DNA from: JAJXWB01 sp046349085
GTDB taxonomy: Bacteria; Pseudomonadota; Alphaproteobacteria; Rhizobiales; Beijerinckiaceae
DNA length: 64,000 nucleotides
Direction of reading: 5' to 3'
Assembly (NCBI GenBank): GCA_046349085.1
Contig: JAXMDA010000002.1
Location: forward strand, 310,001 to 374,000
Shown: positions 32,770-40,983 of the stretch, piece by piece
Layout: each line of letters starts with the position of its first letter
Numbering within the stretch: the first letter of the stretch is position 1
The notes under the pieces: model-generated
Told to the model about the DNA's origin: nothing
Databases searched by the model: none
The model's input: the letters and a program-made list of their open reading frames with translations, nothing else
Made by a program: the position numbers and the translations under genes

Positions 32770-32832
32770 AAAAAACGGACCGCGGACCCCTGCTGTATTG
32801 GGGACACAAGCGAGTAACGAGACCCGCGGTCC
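32770..32832 (-). terminator. long-loop hairpin with T run downstream of the Aat-like gene
   Basis: A 9-bp inverted repeat (GGACCGCGG at 32777-32785, CCGCGGTCC at 32824-32832) with a 38-base loop is followed on the minus strand by six T residues, 10 bases past the stop of the Aat-like gene. The loop is long for a standard intrinsic terminator. Confidence 0.45.
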
Positions 32833-32841
32833 AAGCTCCGA

Positions 32842-33762
32842 TCAGGCGGCCTTGTCCAGGACCGGCGCGCTCCAGGCGCCCACCTGTTCCACCGCCAGCG
32901 CGCGCTTGAGGCGCGCCAGATATTCCATGCGCGGCGCGCCGTCGAAGCCGTCGGCGGCGAGTTCCGCCGTCAGGCGCTTGGCGTCGATCCACTGGAAGCC
33001 GCGCGCGTCCAGCGCCTGCGCCAGGGCGGCGAGCCCCGCCTTGCGGGCCGACGTATCGCGGAAATGCAGCGTCTCGATGACAAAGACGCGGCCCACCGCC
33101 ACGCCATAGCCGCCGCCGACGCGCTCGCCGGACTTGAGCGAAATGTCGAAGGAATGGGCGAAGCCGGCGTCGAACAATTCGGCGAAGGCCCATTTGAGCC
33201 GGGGCGGCGTCGGCTGGGCGCGGTCGGCCTCGCACAGGGCGGCCTCGAAATCCTGGTCGAAGGAGATCCGCACGTCGCCGCTCGCGCCGCCGAGCCGCGC
33301 GGCCAGCGTCTGCGGCGCCGCAATGGCGCGCAGCGATGGCGACCACCATTTCATGGGACCAAGATGGCCGCTCGGGAAGAGGCCGCGCTCGTAGGCGTCC
33401 ATGACGGTCGCGGCCGACAATTCGTCGGCGACGCCGCACAGGCCGTCCGGCGCCGTCAGCGCGCGCGCGGGATCGGGCAGGCCGTCCGCGCCGATGGATT
33501 TTTCGCGCAGCATGAATTCTGTCGCGCGCAGGCAGCCGCCGAGACCGTCGCGCGGCAGGACCATGCGCGCCGCCCGCCAGACGCGCCTGAGCGCCTCCAG
33601 CGGCTTTTCGGCGAACAGCCGCTCGCGCAACGCGCGCCGGGCGCGGGGCGACAGGGGCGTGGGCGCCTCGGCGCCCGGCGAGAACAGGGCCGCGAGTTCG
33701 CCCAGCCGGGCGCGGCCGGCGATCAGGCGGTTCACCTCGGTCTGGCAAATCGGCATTTCCAA
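32842..33762 (-). CDS. leucyl/phenylalanyl-tRNA-protein transferase-like protein, N-terminally extended
   Basis: This 306-residue protein carries Aat motifs in its second half: AYERGLFPSG, KWWSPSLRAI, FDAGFAHSFDISLKSG, GGGYGVAVGRVFVIETLHFR and ALDARGFQWIDAKRL. True Aat proteins are about 230 residues and start near the first motif; here about 115 residues precede it, with no motif I recognise. Aat enzymes attach Leu or Phe to N-terminal Arg/Lys of proteins destined for ClpAP. Several usual residues differ (for example the family ESMF appears as IETLHF), so a changed activity is possible. Confidence 0.72.
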   Translation of the reverse strand: MEMPICQTEVNRLIAGRARLGELAALFSPGAEAPTPLSPRARRALRERLFAEKPLEALRRVWRAARMVLPRDGLGGCLRATEFMLREKSIGADGLPDPARALTAPDGLCGVADELSAATVMDAYERGLFPSGHLGPMKWWSPSLRAIAAPQTLAARLGGASGDVRISFDQDFEAALCEADRAQPTPPRLKWAFAELFDAGFAHSFDISLKSGERVGGGYGVAVGRVFVIETLHFRDTSARKAGLAALAQALDARGFQWIDAKRLTAELAADGFDGAPRMEYLARLKRALAVEQVGAWSAPVLDKAA

Positions 33763-33932
33763 CGTCCGTCCTTCGCCCCTCGGGGCCTGGGACTGACGTT
33801 AGGCGCGCTCCTGTTGCCGGCGCTTCAAACGGATCGCTCGAATAGAAGTATAAACCCGTTAGGAACCGGGCATTCGGCGTTGCGCGGGCGGGCCTCATCG
33901 CCTAATCCGCTTTTTTGGTTGAGAGGTTCCTG

Positions 33933-35540
33933 ATGACCGCGCTTTCCGCTGCCGACGCCCACCGCGAGATCGTCGAGCGCCACGACAAGGTGCTGATCGT
34001 CGATTTCGGCTCGCAGGTCACCCAGCTCATCGCCCGCCGCGTCCGCGAGGCCGGCGTCTACTGCGAAATTCACCCGTTCCAGAGCGCGGAAAAGGCCTTT
34101 GCCGCGCTTCATCCCAAGGCCGTGATCCTGTCCGGCGGCCCGGCTTCCGTCACCGACCCCGGCTCGCCGCGCGCCCCACAGGCGATCTTCGAGGCGGGCG
34201 TGCCGGTGCTGTCCATCTGCTACGGCCAGCAGACGACCGCCGTGCAACTCGGCGGCCAGGTGGAAGGCGGCCACGCCGCCGAATTCGGCCGCGCCGAGGT
34301 CGAGATCGTCGAGGACAGCGCTCTGTTTCGCGGCATATGGGAAAAGGGCCGTAAATATACGGTCTGGATGAGCCACGGCGACCGCGTGACGCGCCTGCCG
34401 GAGGGCTTTTCGGTGAAGGCCGTCAGCGAGAACGCGCCGTTTGCCGTCGCCACCGACGAGAAGCGCCGCATCTTTACGACCATGTTCCACCCGGAAGTCG
34501 TGCATACGCCCGACGGCGCGAAGCTGCTGTCGAATTTCGTGCACGAGGTGGCGGGCCTGCGCCGCGACTGGACCATGGCGGCCTTTCGTCAGGAATCCAT
34601 CGCCGCCATCCGCCATCAGGTGGGGCAGGGCCGGGTGCTGTGCGGCCTCTCCGGCGGCGTCGATTCCTCCGTCGCCGCCGTGCTCATCCACGAGGCGATC
34701 GGCGACCGGCTGACCTGCGTCTTCGTCGACCACGGCCTGATGCGGCAGGGCGAGGCCGACGAGGTGGTGAGCCTGTTCCGCGACCACTACAACATCCCGC
34801 TCGTCCACGTGGACGCGTCCAGGCAATTCCTGGGCGAGCTCGACGGCGTGACGGACCCCGAAACCAAGCGCAAGACCATCGGCCGCCTGTTCATCGAGGT
34901 CTTCGAGGCCGAGGCCAGGAAGATCGGCGCGGACGGCAAGGGCGCCCCGGAATTTCTGGCGCAAGGCACGTTGTACCCGGACGTGATCGAGAGCGTCAGC
35001 TTTACCGGCGGCCCGTCGGTGACGATCAAGAGCCACCACAATGTCGGCGGCCTGCCCGAACGCATGAACATGAAGCTCGTCGAGCCCCTGCGCGAATTGT
35101 TCAAGGACGAGGTGCGCGCGCTCGGCCGCGAACTCGGCCTGCCGCCGGCCTTCGTCGGCCGCCACCCCTTCCCGGGGCCGGGGCTGGCCATCCGCATCCC
35201 CGGCGCGATTTCGCGCGAGAAACTGGACATCCTGCGCAAGGCGGACGCCATCTATCTCGACGAAATCCGCAAGGCCGGCCTCTACGACCAGATCTGGCAG
35301 GCCTTCGCCGTGCTGCTGCCCGTCCGCACCGTCGGCGTCATGGGCGACGGCCGCACCTACGACCACGTCTGCGCGCTGCGCGCCGTGACGTCGGTGGACG
35401 GCATGACGGCCGACTTCTTCCCCTACGACATGAACTTCCTCGGCCGCGCCGCGACGCGCATCATCAACGAGGTGAAGGGCGTGAACCGGGTGGTGTATGA
35501 CGTGACGAGCAAGCCGCCGGGGACGATCGAGTGGGAATGA
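33933..35540 (+). CDS. guaA: GMP synthase (glutamine-hydrolysing)
   Basis: This 535-residue enzyme converts XMP to GMP. The N-terminal class I glutamine amidotransferase has the nucleophile in VLSICYGQQ and the histidine-glutamate pair in MFHPEVVHT; the ATP pyrophosphatase domain has LSGGVDSSVAAVL; the C-terminal dimerisation domain ends PPGTIEWE, the standard GuaA terminus. The ATG at 33933 has GAGAGG upstream; a GTG-type extension to 33915 is less likely. It is flanked by unrelated genes. Confidence 0.96.
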   Translation: MTALSAADAHREIVERHDKVLIVDFGSQVTQLIARRVREAGVYCEIHPFQSAEKAFAALHPKAVILSGGPASVTDPGSPRAPQAIFEAGVPVLSICYGQQTTAVQLGGQVEGGHAAEFGRAEVEIVEDSALFRGIWEKGRKYTVWMSHGDRVTRLPEGFSVKAVSENAPFAVATDEKRRIFTTMFHPEVVHTPDGAKLLSNFVHEVAGLRRDWTMAAFRQESIAAIRHQVGQGRVLCGLSGGVDSSVAAVLIHEAIGDRLTCVFVDHGLMRQGEADEVVSLFRDHYNIPLVHVDASRQFLGELDGVTDPETKRKTIGRLFIEVFEAEARKIGADGKGAPEFLAQGTLYPDVIESVSFTGGPSVTIKSHHNVGGLPERMNMKLVEPLRELFKDEVRALGRELGLPPAFVGRHPFPGPGLAIRIPGAISREKLDILRKADAIYLDEIRKAGLYDQIWQAFAVLLPVRTVGVMGDGRTYDHVCALRAVTSVDGMTADFFPYDMNFLGRAATRIINEVKGVNRVVYDVTSKPPGTIEWE

Positions 35541-35590
35541 TCTTGGCCGTTCCCCATCTGTAGACCGCGGGCTTGGCGGCGAAGTCGCCT

Positions 35591-36424
35591 CTAAACTTCA
35601 AGATGGCCCGGACCGACCCAGGCGGTGTTTTCTCCGGGGTATCCGGGCTGCGCCGAGACAAGGCGCACTCCTGAAACTTCGACCGCGTGGCTCCAGTGGT
35701 GATGTCCAAAGATCCACGCTTTCACGCCGGCCGCAGACGCCGCCGCGATCAGATCGTCGCAATCCGAGCAGAACGCAGGTCCCAGCCCTTTCAGGCCGTG
35801 GGTCGGGTGAGCGGCGGCCGAGTGCGGCACATGGTGCGTGACGACAAGGGTTGGCCCGTCATGCGTCTCAGCCAGCTTGGCGGCGAGCCACGCCCGCGAG
35901 AGCCGGTGCTCGGCCAGGGCGTCCTTTGGCAAGAAATTACGGGCGCCGCGCCGAATGAGGCGATGATCGTGAAGGTCGCGCTCGGCGACCGCCATCGCCT
36001 GCTCGCGAGCGCCGGCGACGGCGTAGTCTGTCCATAAGGTGGCGCCCAGAACCCGCAGCGCGCGCGTAGGCCCTCGGACCAGAGCTTCGCCCCTGTCGAG
36101 CACGACCACTCCCGCGTTCCTCGCCGCCAGCAGCGCGACGCGATCCTCGTCGAAGGAACCGCGATAGTATTCGTGGTTCCCCGGCACGAGGATGACCTGG
36201 CTGCCGAGGAAGGCGGCGGCCTGTTCCGCGTAGGAAAGCGGCGACACGTTGCGGGTCGAATGGATGCGGCCGATGTCGCCAGCGAGGACCAGCAGATCGA
36301 CCGTGCCGACGAACGGCCGCAGGTCAGGCCCGAAGCCCAGGGGAAGGGTTTCGCTCCAGGCGAGCGACTCGTCGCCTTGCCGGATTTCGATATGCGCGTC
36401 GCTGAAATACAGCACTCGTATCAT
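35591..36424 (-). CDS. metallophosphoesterase
   Basis: This 277-residue calcineurin-type phosphoesterase has all metal-binding motifs: FSDAHIE (D-x-H), LVLAGDIG, VPGNHEYY, VVTHHVPH and FGHHHWSH. It probably uses two metal ions to cleave a phosphoester, but the substrate cannot be read from the sequence. It has no signal peptide or membrane segment. It is divergent from nothing obvious and lies 24 bp downstream of the SRPBCC gene on the same strand, so the two may be cotranscribed. Confidence 0.88.
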   Translation of the reverse strand: MIRVLYFSDAHIEIRQGDESLAWSETLPLGFGPDLRPFVGTVDLLVLAGDIGRIHSTRNVSPLSYAEQAAAFLGSQVILVPGNHEYYRGSFDEDRVALLAARNAGVVVLDRGEALVRGPTRALRVLGATLWTDYAVAGAREQAMAVAERDLHDHRLIRRGARNFLPKDALAEHRLSRAWLAAKLAETHDGPTLVVTHHVPHSAAAHPTHGLKGLGPAFCSDCDDLIAAASAAGVKAWIFGHHHWSHAVEVSGVRLVSAQPGYPGENTAWVGPGHLEV

Positions 36425-36448
36425 TGTCTTTGACCGGGCGGTTGTTCC

Positions 36449-36892
36449 CTAACCCCTGATATCCGGCTCCACCAGCTTCGCCAGATTGCGCAGGGACTCC
36501 TGCCAGCCGAGATAGCAGCCTTCGGGCGGGATGGCGTCGGGAATGCCTTCCTGCACGATCTCCACCTCGGCGCCGACCATGACCTTGCGGATCGTCACGG
36601 TCGTCTGCATCTCGCCGGGCAGGTTCGGATCGTCGAAATTGGCCGTGTAGCGCAGCCGTTCGCCGGGCTTCAGCTCCAGATATTTGCCGCCGAAGGCGTG
36701 GCTCACGCCGGTCGTGAAGTTGCGGAACGACGCGCGATGCGCGCCGCCGACATGCGGGTCGAGCTGATGGACGGTGCAGGCGAAGCCGTTCGGCGGCAGC
36801 CATTTCGCCAGAGCGTCCGCTTCGAGGAAGGCGCGGTAGATCTTTTCGGGCGTCGTGGTCAGAACGCGGTGCAGGCGGACGGCGCCGGGCAT
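36449..36892 (-). CDS. SRPBCC / AHSA1-like lipid-binding fold protein
   Basis: This 147-residue protein has the AHSA1/START-like pattern: HRVLTTTPEKIYRAFLEAD, ALAKWLPPNGF and a C-terminal helix GWQESLRNLAKLVEP. These proteins form a helix-grip cavity for hydrophobic ligands. The ATG at 36892 is six bases after AAGGAG, an ideal ribosome site; an upstream ATG at 36907 overlaps that site. The ligand is unknown. It is divergent from the MFS gene and 24 bp upstream of the phosphoesterase gene. Confidence 0.85.
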   Translation of the reverse strand: MPGAVRLHRVLTTTPEKIYRAFLEADALAKWLPPNGFACTVHQLDPHVGGAHRASFRNFTTGVSHAFGGKYLELKPGERLRYTANFDDPNLPGEMQTTVTIRKVMVGAEVEIVQEGIPDAIPPEGCYLGWQESLRNLAKLVEPDIRG

Positions 36893-37050
36893 GACGATCT
36901 CCTTCATTGAACGAGGGATCATCGCGGCAAACATGGCGCCAGTTCGGCAGGCTTCGAAAACGCCGCGGGGACGCCATGCGCGGATGCGGGCTTCCCGGTC
37001 CGCCCCGGCGCCCGCTACCATGCGCCCGTCGAAGCATCGAAGGCGGGCGC

Positions 37051-38232
37051 GTGCAACCCAATCGCTGGATCATTCTCATCGCGCTTTTTGCGGCGCGCGC
37101 CAGCGTCGGCTTCCAGTATCAGCTCGTCGCCTCCGCCGCCCCGCACCTGCGGCGCGCGCTCGGGGTCGATATCGACCAGATCGGCGTGCTCATCGGCGCC
37201 TATTTCATCACCGGCCTGTTTCTGGCGCTGCCGGCGGGCGTCATCGGCGCGCGCTTCGGGGCGCGGGCGACCGTGCTGGCCGGCCTCGCGCTGATGACCG
37301 CGGGCGGCCTCGCCGCCGCCTTTTCGGAGGCCTGGCCGCTGCATCTGGCGGCGCGCGTGGTCGCGGGCGCCGGCGGCGTGCTCGTCAGCGTGCTCATGAC
37401 CAAGATGGTCACGGACTGGTTTGTCGGCCACGAGACGGCGACGGCCATGGGCATATTCGTGAATTCCTGGCCGGTCGGGCTGGCGATTGCGCTGCTCACC
37501 GTTCCGGCGCTGGCGGACGCCGTCGGGCTGCGGGGCGTCTTCCTGGTCAGCGCGGCGCTGGCGGCGTTCGGCTTCGCGCTCGTCGCCGTCGTCTATCGCG
37601 ATCCGCCGGGTCTCGCCGCGCCCGCGCCGGGATCGGCCGCCGTCTGGCCGGCGGGCGAGGGGCTGGCGCTGCTCGTTTGCGCGGCGCTGGTCTGGGGCTG
37701 GTTCAACGCCGGCTTCGCCATGACGCCGGCTTTCGGCCCCGCCATGCTGATCGGGCAGGGCATGTCGGCGGCGGCGGCGGGCTCGGTCGTCAGCATCGTG
37801 CTCTGGCTGTCGATCGTGTCGGTGCCGGCGGGCGGCTTTCTGGCCGATCGCACGGGCGCGCCGCGCGCCATCATCGTCGGCGCTTCGCTGGCGGCCGCCG
37901 CCTTGACGCTGTATGCCGCCAGCGCCGCCACGCCTGCGCTCGCCTTCGCCGCGCTCGGGCTGGTCGTCGGCTTGCCGGCGGGGCCGATCATGGCCCTGCC
38001 GTCGTTGGCTCTCAAACCGGCCGAGCGCGCAGTCGGCATGGGCATTTTCTACACGATCTTCTATCTGCTGATGGTGCTGGCCCCGATCGCCGGCGGCTTC
38101 ATCGCGCGCGCCGCCGGGTCGGCGAGGCCCGCATTCGAGCTGGGGGCCGCGGGCATGCTGACCGGCCTGGCCTTCTTCCTTGGCTTCGTCGTCCTGCGCG
38201 CGCGGCGGGACGCGAAGACCCGGTTGGTCTGA
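37051..38232 (+). CDS. MFS transporter
   Basis: This 393-residue protein has 12 hydrophobic segments in two six-helix halves. The first cytoplasmic loop carries GARFGARATVLAG and the equivalent loop of the second half ADRTGAPRAII, typical of major facilitator exporters or importers. A GTG at 37051 places the first helix at residues 6-25; the frame is open further upstream but that part is low-complexity and overlaps the divergent SRPBCC promoter. The 5' part of a downstream pair: the reductase gene follows 16 bp later. The substrate is unknown. Confidence 0.85.
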   Translation: MQPNRWIILIALFAARASVGFQYQLVASAAPHLRRALGVDIDQIGVLIGAYFITGLFLALPAGVIGARFGARATVLAGLALMTAGGLAAAFSEAWPLHLAARVVAGAGGVLVSVLMTKMVTDWFVGHETATAMGIFVNSWPVGLAIALLTVPALADAVGLRGVFLVSAALAAFGFALVAVVYRDPPGLAAPAPGSAAVWPAGEGLALLVCAALVWGWFNAGFAMTPAFGPAMLIGQGMSAAAAGSVVSIVLWLSIVSVPAGGFLADRTGAPRAIIVGASLAAAALTLYAASAATPALAFAALGLVVGLPAGPIMALPSLALKPAERAVGMGIFYTIFYLLMVLAPIAGGFIARAAGSARPAFELGAAGMLTGLAFFLGFVVLRARRDAKTRLV

Positions 38233-38248
38233 ACGACAGGAGCCGCCC

Positions 38249-38614
38249 GTGGCCAGGAACGCGATCAAGAAGCCCGTCATCTACGGGATCAAGAACTGCG
38301 ACACGATGAAGAAGGCGCGCGCCTTCCTCGATGCGAAGGGCGTCGCGTACGATTTCCACGACTACAAGTCGGAAGGCGTCGAGCCCGCGAAGCTCAAGAC
38401 CTGGGCGAAGGAGGTCGGCTGGGAAAAGCTGCTCAACAGGGCCGGCACAACCTTCAGGAAGCTGCCGGAGGCCGACCGCGAAGGCCTGACCGAGGCGAGG
38501 GCGCTTGCGCTGATGGCGGCGCAGCCCTCCATGATCAAGCGGCCGGTGCTCGAGGCGGGCGGGCGCCTTCTTGTCGGCTTCCGGCCCGAGGACTACGCGG
38601 GCATCGCCGGCTAG
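38249..38614 (+). CDS. Spx/ArsC-family thioredoxin-fold reductase (YffB-like)
   Basis: This 121-residue protein has the ArsC/Spx fold signature: YGIKNCDTMKKARAFLD with the reactive Cys17, then YDFHDYKSEGV, and a C-terminal IKRPVLEAGG. The Cys-Asp-Thr motif and length match the YffB/ArsC-related reductases, which probably use glutathione and are not shown to reduce arsenate. It starts at a GTG with AGGAG at 38238-38242. No ars genes are nearby, so arsenic resistance is not implied. Confidence 0.85.
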   Translation: MARNAIKKPVIYGIKNCDTMKKARAFLDAKGVAYDFHDYKSEGVEPAKLKTWAKEVGWEKLLNRAGTTFRKLPEADREGLTEARALALMAAQPSMIKRPVLEAGGRLLVGFRPEDYAGIAG

Positions 38615-38693
38615 GGCGAAACCTCGCTTTCCCCGCGCCATTCTGCTAGACGACCGGCCAACACCCTCAGGTTTGCGCGAAAAGAGACGAGGC

Positions 38694-39350
38694 ATGGCCG
38701 ATATTTTCCGCGAGGTCGATGAAGAGGTCCGCCAGGACCGCGCCCTCGCGCTATGGAAGAAGTACCAGAACCTCATCATCACGGCGGCGGCGCTGATCGT
38801 GCTGGCCGCCGGCGGCTGGCGGTTCTGGCAGGCCCAGCAGATGAAGGCGGCCTACGCCGCGGACGAGAAACTGCAGGCCGCCATGGCGCTGTCCCGCGAG
38901 GGCAAGACGCAGGAGGCTGAAGACGCCTTTCTCGCGCTCGCCAAGGATGCGCCGGCAGGCTACGCCGCCATCGCGCGGCTGCGCGCCGCCGGCGAGCTGA
39001 CCGCCAAGGACCGCAAGGCGGCGGTCGCCGCTTTCGACAAGATCGCCGCCGACGCCGGTTTCGATCCGCTGTTTCGCGACGCGGCGCGGCTGCGCGCCGG
39101 CATGATCCGTGTCGACGACGCCGACATGAAGGAGATCGAGGAGCGCCTGTCGCCGCTCGCGGCCGCCGGCCAGCCCTTCCGCTCCTCGGCGCGCGAATTG
39201 CTGGCGCTGGCGGCGCTCAAGTTCGGCGATCTCGACGCCGCCGGCCGCTGGTTCGACCAGATCGTCACCGATTCCGAGTCGCCGACCGCCATCAGGCAGC
39301 GCGCCGAGGCGTTCCTGGGGCTGGTGCGGTCGGATCGCAAGCCGAAGTAG
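38694..39350 (+). CDS. YfgM-like membrane-anchored TPR protein
   Basis: This 218-residue protein has a cytoplasmic N-terminus rich in charged residues (EVDEEVRQDRALALWKKY), one membrane segment (about 27-44) and a periplasmic part of TPR-like helical repeats (AYAADEKLQAAMALSREGK and following). YfgM-family proteins associate with the Sec translocon and periplasmic chaperones. In many proteobacteria the gene order is yfgM-bamB-der; here der follows, but bamB is missing and a repeat element occupies the gap. The ATG at 38694 has GAGACGAGG upstream. Confidence 0.82.
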   Translation: MADIFREVDEEVRQDRALALWKKYQNLIITAAALIVLAAGGWRFWQAQQMKAAYAADEKLQAAMALSREGKTQEAEDAFLALAKDAPAGYAAIARLRAAGELTAKDRKAAVAAFDKIAADAGFDPLFRDAARLRAGMIRVDDADMKEIEERLSPLAAAGQPFRSSARELLALAALKFGDLDAAGRWFDQIVTDSESPTAIRQRAEAFLGLVRSDRKPK

Positions 39351-39358
39351 AACACAAG

Positions 39359-39466
39359 CCCTCGTCCTGAGGAGCCGGCGCAGCCGGCGTCTCGAAGGAC
39401 GGCCGGGTCAACATTGCGGCCCATCCTTCGAGACGCGATCCTGCGGATCGCTCCTCGGGATGAAGG
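39359..39466. repeat. dispersed palindromic repeat, CTGAGGAGC family
   Basis: The ends pair (CCTGAGGAGC with GCTCCTCGGGA) and the inner arms pair (GTCTCGAAGGA with TCCTTCGAGAC). The same family occurs at 62096-62312. It lies between the YfgM-like gene and der. Confidence 0.75.
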
Positions 39467-39496
39467 GTTCGGTAGTCGCAGAGTTTCAATACGCTC

Positions 39497-40894
39497 ATGT
39501 CCTTCACCCTCGCCATCATCGGCCGCCCGAACGTCGGCAAGTCGACGCTGTTCAACAGGCTCGTCGGCAAGAAGCTCGCGCTTGTCGACGATCAGCCCGG
39601 CGTCACGCGCGACCGGCGCGAGGGCGAGGCGAAGCTCGGCGATCTGCGCTTCACCATCATCGACACGGCGGGCCTTGAAGAGGGCGACGCCGCAACGCTT
39701 TCCGGCCGGATGCGCGCCCAGACGGAAGCGGCGATCGAGCAGGCCGACGCCATTCTTTTCATGATCGACGCGCGCGTCGGCGTGACGCCGGACGATTCTT
39801 ATTTCGCCAGCCTCGTGCGCCGCGCCGGCAAGCCGATCATCCTGCTCGCCAACAAGGCGGAGGGCCGGCTCGGCCAGTCCGGCGCGCTGGACGCGTTCTC
39901 GCTCGGTCTGGGAGACCCGGTGGCCGTGTCCGGAGAGCACGGCGACGGCATGGCCGACCTCTACAGCGCATTGCTGGAAGCCTTGCCGGAACAAACCGCG
40001 CCGGCGGACGAGGACGAGGACGAAGGGCGTCGGACCTTCGCCGACGACGAGGACGGCTCCGAACTCGACGTGACCAAGCCGCTGCGCATCGCCGTGGTCG
40101 GGCGCCCGAACGCCGGCAAGTCGACGCTCATCAATCGCATCATCGGCGAGGACCGCCTGCTCACCGGCCCCGAGGCCGGCATCACCCGCGATTCCATCGG
40201 CCTCGATTTCCAGTGGGGCGAGCGCAAGATCAAGCTGTTCGACACGGCGGGCCTGCGCCGCCGCGCGCGCGTGACGGAGAAGCTCGAGAAGCTCGCCGCC
40301 GCCGACGCGCTGCGCGCGGTGAAATTCGCGGAAGTCGTCGTGCTGCTGCTCGACGCGACCATTCCCTTCGAGAAGCAGGATCTCACCATCGCCGACCTCG
40401 TCGAGCGCGAGGGGCGGGCGCTGGTCTTCGGCCTCAACAAGTGGGACCTGATCGACGATCCGCACGGCGCGCGCATCAAGGAATTGCGCGAGGAGGCTTC
40501 GCGCCTGCTGCCGCAATTGCGCGGCGCGCCGGTCATCGCGCTGTCGGGGGCGACGGGGCAGGGCATCGACAAGCTGATGGCCGCCATCTTCGCCGTGCAG
40601 GAAACCTGGAACCGGCGCATTTCCACCGCGCGCCTGAACCGCTGGCTGGAATACGCCATCGAACGCACGCCGCCGCCCGCCGTGTCCGGCCGCCGCATCA
40701 AGATCCGTTACATCACGCAACCCAAGGCGCGCCCGCCGCATTTCGTGCTGTTCGGCAACCAGCTCGATCAATTGCCGACCAGCTACGAGCGCTACCTGAT
40801 GAATTCGCTGCGGGAGAATTTCGAGCTGCCCGGCGTGCCGCTGCGGCTGTCGAAACGCACGGGCGAAAATCCCTTCGACAAGAAGCGCAAATAA
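39497..40894 (+). CDS. der: ribosome-assembly GTPase Der
   Basis: This 465-residue protein has two tandem GTPase domains, each with a P loop (GRPNVGKS at residues 9-16 and GRPNAGKS near 201-208), DTAGLEEGD and DTAGLRRRA switch regions, and NKxD motifs (NKAEG in the first, variant; NKWD in the second), followed by a KH-like C-terminal domain. Der is needed for 50S subunit maturation. In the first domain the usual NKxD reads NKAE, a substitution seen in some alphaproteobacteria. The C-terminus ends NPFDKKRK. Confidence 0.95.
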   Translation: MSFTLAIIGRPNVGKSTLFNRLVGKKLALVDDQPGVTRDRREGEAKLGDLRFTIIDTAGLEEGDAATLSGRMRAQTEAAIEQADAILFMIDARVGVTPDDSYFASLVRRAGKPIILLANKAEGRLGQSGALDAFSLGLGDPVAVSGEHGDGMADLYSALLEALPEQTAPADEDEDEGRRTFADDEDGSELDVTKPLRIAVVGRPNAGKSTLINRIIGEDRLLTGPEAGITRDSIGLDFQWGERKIKLFDTAGLRRRARVTEKLEKLAAADALRAVKFAEVVVLLLDATIPFEKQDLTIADLVEREGRALVFGLNKWDLIDDPHGARIKELREEASRLLPQLRGAPVIALSGATGQGIDKLMAAIFAVQETWNRRISTARLNRWLEYAIERTPPPAVSGRRIKIRYITQPKARPPHFVLFGNQLDQLPTSYERYLMNSLRENFELPGVPLRLSKRTGENPFDKKRK

Positions 40895-40983
40895 CCAGGC
40901 GCCCGCCTCGCGGCCATGTGCGGATTGGCGCCGCCACGCTGACGTTGCGCGCGCAACCTGCCTTCGAATTCGAGGCAGGACCT

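Noticed and set aside
33824..33854. TTCAAA and TATAAA upstream of guaA as a sigma-70 promoter
   Set aside because: The spacing is 19 bases and the -35 is poor; alphaproteobacterial housekeeping promoters are too variable to call by eye.
33862..33881. GGAAC followed by CGTT upstream of guaA
   Set aside because: The spacer is 11 bases, too short for an EcfG promoter.
38249..38614. Arsenate resistance gene
   Set aside because: The protein is of the Spx/YffB type and no ars operon genes are nearby.
40213..40983. An upstream extension of the CPCC protein into der
   Set aside because: The extra 257 codons lie within der in another frame and have shadow composition; a start at 40984 has a ribosome site.
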